Positions 36,500 to 47,229 of a stretch of 64,000 nt of DNA are shown piece by piece; position 1 is the first letter of the stretch; each line of letters starts with the position of its first letter. The notes beneath the pieces are model-generated. The model was given only the letters and a program-made list of their open reading frames with translations, did not search any database and was not told where the DNA came from. The stretch is from NCBI GenBank assembly GCA_019321725.1, contig CM033118.1:7466071-7530070 (forward strand). Reading direction: 5' to 3'. Both the position numbers and the translations under genes were made by a program. This DNA is from Paulownia fortunei. Lineage: Eukaryota > Streptophyta > Magnoliopsida > Lamiales > Paulowniaceae.

Positions 36500-37735
36500 C
36501 TACTAGTAGTCTCAGCCCATAGGGCCTCTAAAGATGACTTTTATCACCCTTGCTATTGGCAAGTTATCATTGCTACATCTTCTCGCTTCCACTGGGATGG
36601 TCAAGATGGGTCTCATGGCTTTGGGGCATCAAAACACCTGTCGTTGTGACAGTCATCTTTTGTCTTCTCAACAATTCCATTAAATATCCTCTCTGAATGA
36701 GTTTCTCGATCTCATTCCTCAAGTGGTGGCACTCTTTTGTCATGTGCCTTCAGTCTCGATAGAAGCGACAATATTTATTGGATTTCATCTACTTAGGATT
36801 CTCCCTCATCAGCTATGGTAATTGAACTAACCCCTACTGTTCAGCAACTACTAATATTTCTAACAGCCTAGCGTTGAGGGGGGTGAGATGAGTATAGCTA
36901 GATAGGGATGAAATCTTCATTCTTTCTCCTCTCAACTCTGTTTTCTTCCTTTTGTTTCATCTTTCTAGGAACACTCACCCTTGTTATCTTCTCTATCTAG
37001 ATGTAATTCTCAGCTTGAGTTAAAAGCTCTTCCAATGTAGTGGGGGTCTCCCTATAATAGATTCTTTCAACCTTCCATGACAGAGGTTTTGTTGCATAAT
37101 GCTAGCCAGTAGCTTATGATTCACAAGAGGATTAGCTTCCATGAAACATTGTACGTATTTGCAGAGCGGTCCCCATCTCTTTTAGAAACTTTAAATAGGG
37201 ATACTGCAGTCTTCGAGTACTTGCAGTTGATGGAAAATTAGTGCAATAACCTTTGAGTTAATTGCTTAAAGCTAGTGACGCTTCCAACAAGTAATTGGTC
37301 GAACTATTTCAAGGCACGCATGGAGAGAGTAGTAAAAAAAAATATTGTAGTAGGCGGCGTCACTCAAATTGTATGGTATAAAATATGTTGAGGTGCTCTT
37401 GTGGATCACCAGTTCTATCAAACTCGGTGAGATTGGCTATCTTAACTCCGGTTGGTAGGGACTCGACCAAGATAGTAGGGGAGAACGGGCTTCCTTGGGG
37501 GTGTTATGGCTAATGAGAGACAATCCTTCTTTTGGTTGTGGCGAGCCTACTGGGTGAGTTGGTGCCACGATATCTGTCGCCTTTAGTCTTCCTCATCACT
37601 TCGTATAGTCTTCAGAAGGGGATGTGTGGGTACTCGCATCCTTATGAGTGTTATTCTCTCTGCATCGAGGTGTTTCGCGGCCTTTACTTAGTCCTTTCTG
37701 TAACTGAAAGGGAACCTAGACTTCAAGTAGGGGGA
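36500..37735 (-). pseudogene. Ty3/gypsy gag of the Tat-like element
   Basis: Reading leftward on the - strand with several frame breaks: QFDQLLVGSVTSFKQLTQR (about 37310-37250), then AVSLFKVSKRDG, followed by the KYCRFYRD - RHMTKECHHLRNEIEKLIQR - GYL segment (about 36780-36690). That last segment is the CRFHxxxGHxTxxC-like finger plus helix found in gag of Tat/Athila-type elements. The 5' part of gag is cut off at 37738 by the copia LTR that starts at 37739. Confidence 0.8.
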
Positions 37736-37738
37736 TGG

Positions 37739-39883
37739 TGTTAGGTTCGCGCAATCATGGGAGACGTATACGCATCGGAATTTAAAATTTTCAAAAACAT
37801 AAATATATATTACATCACATGTAATTAAAATGAATCCCGGAACCCTTTCGCGATTATTCAGTTGTGCGTTTTCTGATAGTTAAAGTAAGAATGTTTCAGA
37901 AACTCTTACCTTGATTTGCACTCCGGCTGATGTAGGGATTGAAACGATTCAAATCGTTATCCCTGCATGAAAGTATCTCCATGTTCTTCAATTCAAAACC
38001 CCTTTGATTGAAATCTGATTCACTTCTAGGATCTCAAATGTTATCCCTCTAACGGCATCCACACCTTGGATGCCCACTCGCAACCAGAATCCTATGCGAG
38101 TAGTTTTTGATTCGATAATTCTATCCTAGAGAACGATTTTATTTGGAATAGAACACACTAACAATTAGTGTTTTAGATGTTTAATTTAATTCTTAATTCA
38201 ATAATTAAATCAAGAATTAAACTAAATAAAAGGTTGGTGAACATTTGGAGATTGAAAGGAAATGAGGGACGAATTTTTGGGGATGAAAGAAAACTATTTT
38301 TCTTCACTAAAATCTGCAATTAAAATCCCCAAAAAATATCCAAGAAGATTGTCAATCAAGACTATCACAAGTTCTTTCTATAAAGGACTCTTCTTCCTTT
38401 CTTATCTCCAACTTCTTTTGGTAAGTTTCCTTATCCCATAAGGACTTTCTTCTTTCCTTTTTCTTATTTACCTCTTAGAAATTGAATTCTCAATTCAACT
38501 TCCTCTAGGAATTGCAATTAACAATCCAATTTCCTAATGGGCTTCCTACAAGCCCACACATAATGGGTCTAGGCCTAAGTATCAATTAGGCTCTACTTTA
38601 ATTGATCCAATCAATTAAATTAATTCATTTAATTAATTAGGTCCATCTTACTTAATTGATCCAATTAATTAATTAAATGTTCCAATTGGGCTTCCTAATC
38701 CAATTAGGTCCAATCAATTAATCTAATTAATTAATTAAATTAATTCCACACTTGAATTAATTTAACCCCATTAATTAATCATATTAATTAATTTAATCCA
38801 ACACTTGGATTAATTTCTAGGCTAGAAATGGACTTGTCCAAGTTTTGTGTGTGACCCCTTAGGTTCACTTTAAACTAGCCGTGGGCTCACAACTCTTGTG
38901 ACTTAGTTGACAATTAATTGTTCTCATTAATTAATCCAACTAATTAATTCTCTTGAAATTAACTCATTAATTCCAAGAACCCACAAGACATGAGAAGTAT
39001 CTAGCAATGCATCATGACTCTAGTCTAAGGTGAATGTGCGAACCTATTTCAATTACGAATACTATGCAAGTACGGTCCTTTCGTCATCTAATCTCCCGAT
39101 TGAGCCTAGGGCATGGATATTAAGTCGAAACCCTATTACTGAATAACTATATTTCCATTCCTAGTAGCTTGACTCGATGATGAATAATTAGAAAACCCAC
39201 ATCTAATTTTCATCCAACCTTGGCCAAGGATTTTAGAGTCAAGTATAGTGGAACACATAGGAGATTCACCTATTCATCTAGATAGGTGACGGATCCTTTG
39301 TTGGCCACTCATTAATCTCCATACATGAAGATGTTACACCCAATATAAATCTCTTGTGATTGTCATGCAATCGGAAAATACATCAAAGTACAACATGTCA
39401 TGCACAAGGTTACCATGGTGTCTCAAGTCCAAGGACTAATTCTTGCACTATCGTAATGAGAAAATTCCTATTCGACAATAGAATATTTCCAATTAGGAAT
39501 TTTCAGGTGGGGTTGTTCAGTGTACTTGTTCCCAACAAGCACCCGCATACATGCACTAGTGTCTCCATACCAATACATATGGAACGAGGCATCCTCCTTT
39601 CGAGCCTGCATCGTATGCGCAAGTTTCAACGGGATCAATGATATCCCATCTCATTAATCCTTAACTTGGAACTTTTAAGATCACAGCCTTAGAGGCATAT
39701 TCCACGATCACCATCATATGCGCAACCATGCCCCATAGCTATGTGTGATCTAAGGACTTTATCTAATTCTTATGATGAATTAAGATAAAGATTGCCATTT
39801 AAATGATATTAATATAAATAAGAATGATTCGCAAGAGTATAAGAATGGCCAGAACAATTGGCACGTCGGGCACTACTCTAACA
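37739..39883 (-). repeat. Long LTR (3' LTR) of a copia element inserted in the Tat-like gag
   Basis: 2,145 bp from TGTTAG to CTAACA (inverted ends). It is followed at 39884 on the - strand by a purine-rich tract (AGGGCAAGTGGGAGAT) and then by decayed copia pol, so it is the 3' LTR. It is of the same family as the solo LTR at 19419-21375. The interior contains many TTAATTAATTAA-rich strings at 38580-38830. Confidence 0.85.
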
Positions 39884-42860
39884 ATCTCCCACTTGCCCTA
39901 GAGACAATTGCCCTCGTATTAAAGCCCATCTTCTGGATGTCCTTCAAATACTTATCTAAAAGGTTAAAATAGTGGGTCTGCTATTTTTTCTGCAGGCAAA
40001 TCTTTCCACGCTGATGTTGCCTCTACCAATGATTTTCATAACCAGGGTATCGCTAATCTATTTCTGCTTGGATCCTTTGATGAGACCTTGGCTTCTTTGC
40101 TTGTGCAGTAGCCCTCATTGTTATCGCAGTACTCCAGTACTCAATCAACAATGGTTGGAACTACATCTAACATTTAGATTAAGTTCCTTATCCAAACAAT
40201 CTATTTTTGCAGCATCGTATGCCAAGATGTATTCAATCACGGTGGTGGAATCCACGGTTGTTACACGCTTGGAACTCTTTCCAACTAACCGTCCCACTAT
40301 TTAGGATGAATATGAATTTAGACATAGACTTCAAGTCATCTACTTTAGACTAAAAACTAGATGAAGCATCTAAGTTTCAGTTCTCCATAACCGAACTCCA
40401 AAAAGAAATCATTAGTGCTTCATAAGTACTAAAGATCATCTTTACGGCTTCTAATGCTTTTCGCATCAAATTGATTGATATTTTGCTCGTAACACTTATT
40501 TCTAATATCAAATCATGTACATAGATTTGCATATTTTATGCTTTCTTTCAAGGATGCATAAAACATGTGAGTCATTATTTCTATTTCATTTAAAAGTCTT
40601 TGGGGACGAGGACTTCGAAAGAAAAATCACATGACTCATAAACAAGAATCTCTCCTAGGATTCTTCCATGCTAAACCCTTTTAGCATCTAATCTATGTAC
40701 TTAGATTTAGGATAGTCCAAGCATCCTTTCAGATCTATCTCTATAAATCTCAATCCCCAATCCCTAGGATGCTTATCCCAAATCTCTCTTGGAGAACTTT
40801 GTAGATGACAAGTCTCAGTTAACTGCAACATTTCTACATCATCTCTATGAGTAAAATGTCATCAACGTAAAACACAACAATCATCACCATACTCCCACTA
40901 ACCCTCTTGTACACATATGGCTCATTCGCATTCTTAAGGAAATCAAACCATTTGATTGCTTTAGAGAATTGAATGTTCCACATTCGAAAAATTTATTTTG
41001 AGTTCTTAACAGATCTCTAAAGCTCGCAAACTTTTTGCTTGCATTTGTTTGATATGAAGACCTCAGACCACTTAACTTATATCCCTTTCTCAATACCCCT
41101 ATTAAGAAAGATGGTCTTCATATCCCTTTGCCATATCTAGTAGTCGTAATACGTAGATATAACTAGCATACTCTAAATGGACTTTAGCATCACGTCTGGT
41201 AAAAAGTATCCTCAATAGTCAATACCTTGACTATAAGCATAACAATTTGCTACCAGTCCTGCCTTTATAGGTCACCACATCCCCATATTCTTCAATTTAT
41301 ATTTGTAGACCCGTTTGCAGCTAATAGGAACCATTCCCACTAATGGGCCCACCAAGGTGAAACCTTGTTGGAGTACATAGAGTCCATTTTGGATTGCATG
41401 GCATTTTCCCAATTTCTGAATTGATGTCATACATCTTTACTCCTTATGTAAATCAATATTTAAAAAGAAGATCCTCATTGCTGCTCTCTAGCAAGAGACT
41501 CTTATCGTATAAGTAGCCCCGAGATCCTTTTAGATCTCTTTGGAGGTTGTGTACTAGAAGTTTTAGTAATTTGTTCATACACCATTGCCACTTGTGAGAC
41601 AAACTGTGGTTCTTGAACTGTTTCAAGTTCTATGATCTAGCAATTTCTATCTAATAGAAATTCCTTCTTCTCAAGAAGTGGTGTCCCTAAAAAACAAACT
41701 ATTTTGTTATTAGGAACGTTAGAAATGGTATTCTTTAGATTCATTTAGATACCCCACAAATTTGCATAAGCTGGATTCATATCCATCTTATCTCCCACTA
41801 ACTGCTTTAAAGAAGCAGACCCATTTATACCCTTAGGTATATATACGAGGGGTCTTTTACCACATCATATCATATATGATGTTTTTGAGCACCGATTTAG
41901 ATTATATCCTTACTTGATAAGAATATTATCGATTGTAGGGTAAATTCCTAGAATGAATGAGGAAATAAGTGAAACTCAACTTGGATTCACTTAAAGTGAG
42001 AATCTAATTCTCCATTTGATAATCAAGAACTTACCACCTTAGTATTCTCTTCCTCGATCACATCGATAGATTTAATACTTTTGCCGATTTAATTCTCTAC
42101 TTCATGTCTAAATTCTTTGAACTCTTCAAAGGATCTTAGAATAATGAAGTAAGAATAGTTCGCTTGTACACTAACACTTAGTGGACTGCTTACATCCCTT
42201 TGGATCACATCCAAAGGCGTGTTTGCTCCATTTGTCCCACAAATGGTGATTTGGTCATGTTTTTCTACATATAAGATTTACAAGTTGGCACCTCATGCAA
42301 GTCCAAAAGGTCAAGCAAATGTACCATCTTTTGAACTCTTTCTTTAGAGATATGACCTAATCTAGCTAACCACAAGTATGCACTGTTTTGATTATCTGAT
42401 TCTTAGATTACTTTGTTGATTATATAGCATGGAATGTTGGGATTGTATAGTTCATTTATCAATATAGCAAAGACAATTAACTAATACTATCCTAATTCCA
42501 TCCAGAGTTAAGTGGATCATTCATATAGCCAATAAAGCAACACTTACTTTATTCTCAAGCTTAAGGATCGTCCTTTATCTTAGTCTCCATTTTTCTTGTC
42601 ATCCACTGCAACCCCTTGCAAAGATGGGATCATATCCGATATCTAATATCCAAGAAAAATTTATCAACCTTAATGGTTGATATCAACAATGTATAAACTT
42701 GAATTAGAACCCCTTCTAATTCAACTAAGCAAGTAAATACTTGTGTTTCCTCTTTCTATGCCCTAAATATCCACAATGGTAACAAACATCTATATTGAGC
42801 TGGTAAGTTTGTCTGTTTGTCTATATTATCTTATGTGGAATTACTAGCAATAACTATTAT
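39884..42860 (-). pseudogene. Decayed copia gag-pol of the long-LTR family
   Basis: Reading leftward: a CCHC-like segment (VYYHCGYLGHRKRK, about 42800-42740), integrase landmark KSPFVGQ (about 42260-42220), then RT. RT includes FDFLKNANEPYVYKRVSG and the active box VVFYVDDILL at about 40905-40860, where both aspartates are kept. Frameshifts are dense and no frame longer than about 70 codons survives. The gag N-part and a matching 5' LTR were not found to the right. Confidence 0.75.
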
Positions 42861-44210
42861 CCTATGCAAGGCAGAAATTTAAGCTTTCATTCAATTAATA
42901 TCCATTTATGATATGGTATTTAATCATAAATGTCTCCACTATTTTATTCAAATCCAATCACCCTCTAGATGGAAATTGAGAAATCTAATTTCTTAGTGGG
43001 CTTGAAGTTCAACTAGCCTTGCCATACACCCCAATTTTATGAGCCCATACAACAAACTAAAAGGTAGCTAACAACATTAGCAATTGCATCCCCATGCAAC
43101 CTTCAAGCTATTTTGCCTTACCTCTTCCCATACACCTCAATTTTATGAGCCCATATGGTACTAAGTGTCAAACATTACCCATTAAACATTCATGTAGATG
43201 GAGCATCTAAACGTCCCACGACTCATGGCCAACAATAAAGACGAGTCCACCCCATGGGCATCTCAATGCTTAGTAGTGGTCACTGCTTGCCTGCATTTAG
43301 CACATCCCACGACTCATGGCCAACGGACTAAATGTGGTAGCGTATCGACATGCCACTACTTTTGATGAAAGGCATGGACGATTGGGTCCTACCCAATATT
43401 GCCCATTTATGCTTGATATCGAACTAATAAAGGTTCCCAACTTGAAACATTTTCAAGTGAGGGTCATACTAGATTTATTATACAAGATCTCATCTTTTCT
43501 TTTCTTGTTTATTTAATGTTCACTATCCTAACGATGACAAGCATACATCATAAGGAAGCATTAAATAAACACAACATGTATCATATACATCCTAAAATAA
43601 ATAGATGATCATGAGCCTTTAATCCTATGCGATCCACTTGAGCCAAATTGGATCTAGGTCAATCTAAGGATGATAATTAAAATGCAAATAGACCTATCTA
43701 TTATATAAATATATCCCATACATTCATGGGCCTTGTTTTCTCATTTTTCCTCCATCTTCATTCAATGTTCTTGTAATGTCCGCCAAATTATAAAAAGATT
43801 AACCTCACCGCCTAATTCTACTCTCATTACATTTGCAAAAACTACAAGAAACCTTGGAACAATTCCAAGGGGAGATACATAGGAGGCAAATAGAAGTACA
43901 TCAAGAATAAAATAGAGAAAGGTGAGACTCGCAAGCCTCATTTTAATTAAAACCCAAAAATAACCAATTATGCATAAAATTAAACCAATCACATTGACCT
44001 AGGCTCCATGATCATCCAACTATCATGCTTAACATAAATCATCACATTATAATGAAAACATATAAATTTACCGATTATGATATGTGCAATTTCTTTCAAA
44101 TTTGGGATTTTTATGAAAAATAATTTTTCAAAAATTAAAATTAACATATAATTTTAAAATAAAAAATCATAAACTTCACATAACAATTACGTAACGAGGC
44201 GGGATGGACA
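42861..44210. other. Probable LTR or leader sequence of another copia-like insertion
   Basis: No coding. Two short direct repeats occur: ATTTTATGAGCCCATA at about 43033 and 43140, and CCCACGACTCATGGCCAAC at about 43216 and 43303. The stretch 43550-44200 resembles LTR or leader sequence of plant copia elements in composition, but neither a partner copy nor ends could be shown. Confidence 0.35.
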
Positions 44211-44214
44211 ATAG

Positions 44215-44700
44215 TTCAACAAGGCTGCTGCTCGTCGAGCAGCTGGGCAGACCACCCGTCGGGCGGCTAGGCGCACGCACGTCGGGTGGCTAGGCGCCCG
44301 CACGTCGGGTGGCGACTGGCCACCCGACGCCCGCACGCCGGGTGCTAGCGGGCGACCCGGCGCCCCACTTCAGGTGGCCTGCAGCCCACCCGACGTCACA
44401 CGTCGGGTAAGAGCGGGCGACCCGACGCCCAATGTCGGGTGGCTTGGCGCCCGCACGTCGGGTGCCAGTGGGCGACCCGATGTCGAGTGGCTGGGCGCCT
44501 GCATGTCGAGTGCCAGCGGGCGACCCGACGCCCGATGTCGGGTGGCCGGCAGTCCACCCGACGTCACACATCGGATGGCTAGACGCCCGCACGTCGGGTG
44601 CCGCGCCCGCGCACCGAGTGACTGGCAGCCCACACATCGGGTGTCGGCGCCCGCGCGCTGGGTGACTGGTACCCTACCCGACGTCACACGTCTGGCTAAT
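44215..44700. repeat. GC-rich, CpG-dense tandem repeat with inverted motif
   Basis: About 480 bp of interleaved units such as GGCGCCCGCACGTCGGGTG and GCGGGCGACCCGACGCCC. The core CACCCGACGTCGGGTG is self-complementary, so both strands carry the same words. Open frames of about 77-115 codons run through it on both strands, but these are a by-product of the composition and repetition. Confidence 0.88.
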
Positions 44701-44710
44701 TAGAAGCAAA

Positions 44711-44985
44711 CTAGGCAACTGCTTCAACCGTTGCACGGGTTTTTGCCTCTTCAATCATGATCCTTAGTCCTCTTGGGTATGTGTTATACCCACTCCCCTT
44801 GATGATGAGGAGGCACATCTTTCGGGTCGCCTGCCTGGCCATGGACGTCCCTATTAGAAGGATCACTAGCAGAGTTACGGGCTCCCCCGTTGGGGGTTTG
44901 CCTAGAGTGTTAGCTTTGTTGCTGCTTTGGACCTGATCTGCATTCTCAAATATCAGGTAGTGAGTTCTCACAGTCGGTACTAAAA
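44711..44985 (-). other. 5' leader/start of the Tat-like element (possible gag N-terminus)
   Basis: Between the 5' LTR (44986) and the GC-rich block an 86-codon frame starts at 44971 on the - strand. Its position just inside the 5' LTR fits a gag start, but its sequence has no recognisable domain. The rest of gag lies at 37735 and below, beyond the insertions. Confidence 0.4.
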
Positions 44986-45531
44986 TGATGTGGTATCAAT
45001 CATTTTAATAGTATTCTTACTGAACTTAGGTTGCTGAATAAGTCACTGCCTATATCATTAAAAGCTATAGGGTTGACCCGACGAAAACCCTCTGAAAGTC
45101 AAGTTAGTTCCAAAGCAAGTCAGTGTAAGCCAAAGAACTTATGAGCAGTTAAGCGCATAAAAATTACGTACCTTTTAATAATGAAGGTTGGGTATTTATA
45201 GTAATATCCATGATATATCATGTGTATGATATATTTCGTATATGGATGAAGACTAAGTATCCAATTTTGTTAAAAATAGAATACTTGGATGATAGATATA
45301 TACCAAGTGTATGTACACCAGGTGTAGCATCTATAAGACCAATATTTATAATATTAATATGGGAGTTTTCATGGCTTCCATTGGCTTAGTCAAAGTATTT
45401 CAACTCAATTTTGTGTATTGACTTATGGATCCCATGAACTTGATTTATCGAGTTTTATTTTTATTTCGTCTTATAATCCAGATGGATCTCATGAACTTAG
45501 TATATTGAGCTTGTTTTGGGCTTATAACCCA
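44986..45531 (-). repeat. 5' LTR of the Tat-like element
   Basis: 546 bp, related to 24772-25189. It is longer because of an extra AT-rich stretch of about 130-150 bp (about 45205-45350, including the palindrome CATGATATATCATG) that the other LTR lacks. Confidence 0.73.
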
Positions 45532-47225
45532 TCAACGAGCAATACATGGCCTCGTTGAAGTACAATATCGATATTTACAATCTTGATTTCTCTATTATAT
45601 TGTTCAATATATTTTCGATAATAAAATTTTCGGAGTACTTCACAATTTTGGAGCATGACATCTAAGTCTACCTTTGTTTGTCCTGTAATGAGGAACCTTT
45701 TAGTTCTAATATGAAATATAATGAGGTTTGCTTATATTTATTAAAAAATAAAATTCTGATTTTACTATTTGAAAACTTTATCTATTTTAGCAGAATCCAC
45801 CTTATTTTTTATTTTAAGGCTTTTCTATTAAATTTAGACGTTGAAAATGCCTGTGTTGTAGATCTATGAATGTAATTTTTAGCATATAATTTTATTTTGT
45901 CAAAATAGACCCACATCATTTGATATGATGTTCAATTGATTTAAAAATAATTAAAATTCTTAAATAAATTAGATAATATTTTTTCTTTATATTAACATAA
46001 CATTAATATAACATAAAGAGAGAAATAAGACCACATCAAATTAAATTTGTCCAACATAATTCATTGATGGGAAATAAAAGAATAATAATGCAATCCATAA
46101 ATAATTACTTTAAAATTTAAATTTTTATTATTACATAGAAAATATTCTTTTTAAAATATCATAATCCAATATATTTAAAAAAAACATGTTCTTATGCATA
46201 GAAAATCATAAAATAAATATATTTGCATTCTTATACCTATATAACCAATGTTTTTGCATAACATATCTAAATATTTTATTTACACAAAAATTTAGTAAAT
46301 ATTTTTTACTCTAAAAATATTAGAAATATGAAAATGAATTGTAGGCAAACGTGCTGAATAACTTTACACCAAAAGATCCCCACACACAATTTCACCTCAA
46401 AACATATGAACATCACACATTTTCTTAAGACGCTCCTAAAGAACACTCTGGCCTTAGTTTGGTTTCATTTTCACTCTATTTTTACCTTTCTAATATTTAA
46501 AACACCCAGAATATATTTATTTTATTCAAATTATAAAAAAAAAATCATACCTATAACTATAAATTTAAAACCTAAACACTTATTTTGTGAAAATGGGACT
46601 CAATCGTTATATTTGATATAATATTTCATTAGAATTCATAAAATCCACTAACTAAATTAAATAATAATTTCTCTTTCTACAATGAGATTCCAAATTAAAT
46701 AATAATTTCTTAACCTACATTAATTGTTATATTTATAATAAAATTCATTTATAATCCAATAAAGTTAATATTTTTTTTAATTTACAGGAATGAATTTTTA
46801 TTTTCACATGAAAATTAATATAAAAAAAAGTCAATTAAATAAACAATAAAAATAATAAATAAAAAAGAAAATAAAACCAAACTAGCCCTCCCTTTCTTTA
46901 GTTTTCTGTCAAAGAATGCACAGGCCATACTCATACCCATACACAAATACCTTCTAATACATATGTGCGCCTGTACATACAACATACATATTACATAAAA
47001 TACATAAAAAAAATTATATTTCAGGATAAAAATCTTGATTTCCCCATTTTTCACATAATTTTAATGTCAAGTGTATTTTGATCAAATTTACATACTTAAG
47101 GGTATTTCCAATTTTTTGCATATATATATATATATATATTATTGCATTGTCCAATTTTGGGCATTTTTCAAAAAAAATCCTATTTCTTGGATATTTTTTA
47201 GTTTTGGTACTTTATATTGGGGATA
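45532..47225. other. AT-rich spacer with no gene seen
   Basis: Very AT-rich, with an (AT)n run at about 47121-47140. Short open frames here are low-complexity and show no family resemblance. Confidence 0.4.
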
Positions 47226-47229
47226 AATC

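Larger units (their letters stand above)
24772..45531 (-). mobile_element. Pol-less Tat-like Ty3/gypsy element, split by an hAT transposon and by copia-related sequence
   Basis: Related terminal repeats lie at 24772-25189 and 44986-45531. They start TGATGTGGTATC and end in CCCA. The left one is followed by a purine-rich tract on the - strand, fitting a 3' LTR. Inside, a gypsy gag (about 37730-36500, -), a 54-bp tandem array and + strand (antisense) reading frames near the 3' LTR are found. No protease, RT, RNase H or integrase is present. An antisense ORF and tandem repeats between pol and the 3' LTR are known traits of Tat-lineage elements, so lineage is inferred from layout. After removal of the nested insertions (27840-35684 and about 37739-44700) the element would be roughly 6 kb. 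No convincing target duplication was seen. Confidence 0.65.

Noticed and set aside
40884..41093. Independent small protein on the - strand
   Set aside because: It overlaps the RT segment of the decayed copia in another frame. The RT reading with its YVDD box explains the region better.
37739..44700. A complete copia element with two LTRs
   Set aside because: Only the left LTR (37739-39883) could be defined. Nothing in 42860-44700 aligns with it by eye, so the right LTR is missing, replaced or unrecognised. Only one LTR plus decayed pol is claimed.
44290..44703. Several overlapping long open frames on both strands in the GC-rich block, which could look like Arg/Gly/Pro-rich proteins
   Set aside because: The block is a palindromic tandem repeat poor in A and T, so stop codons are rare in every frame. 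No start context, no domain, and the same words appear on both strands.
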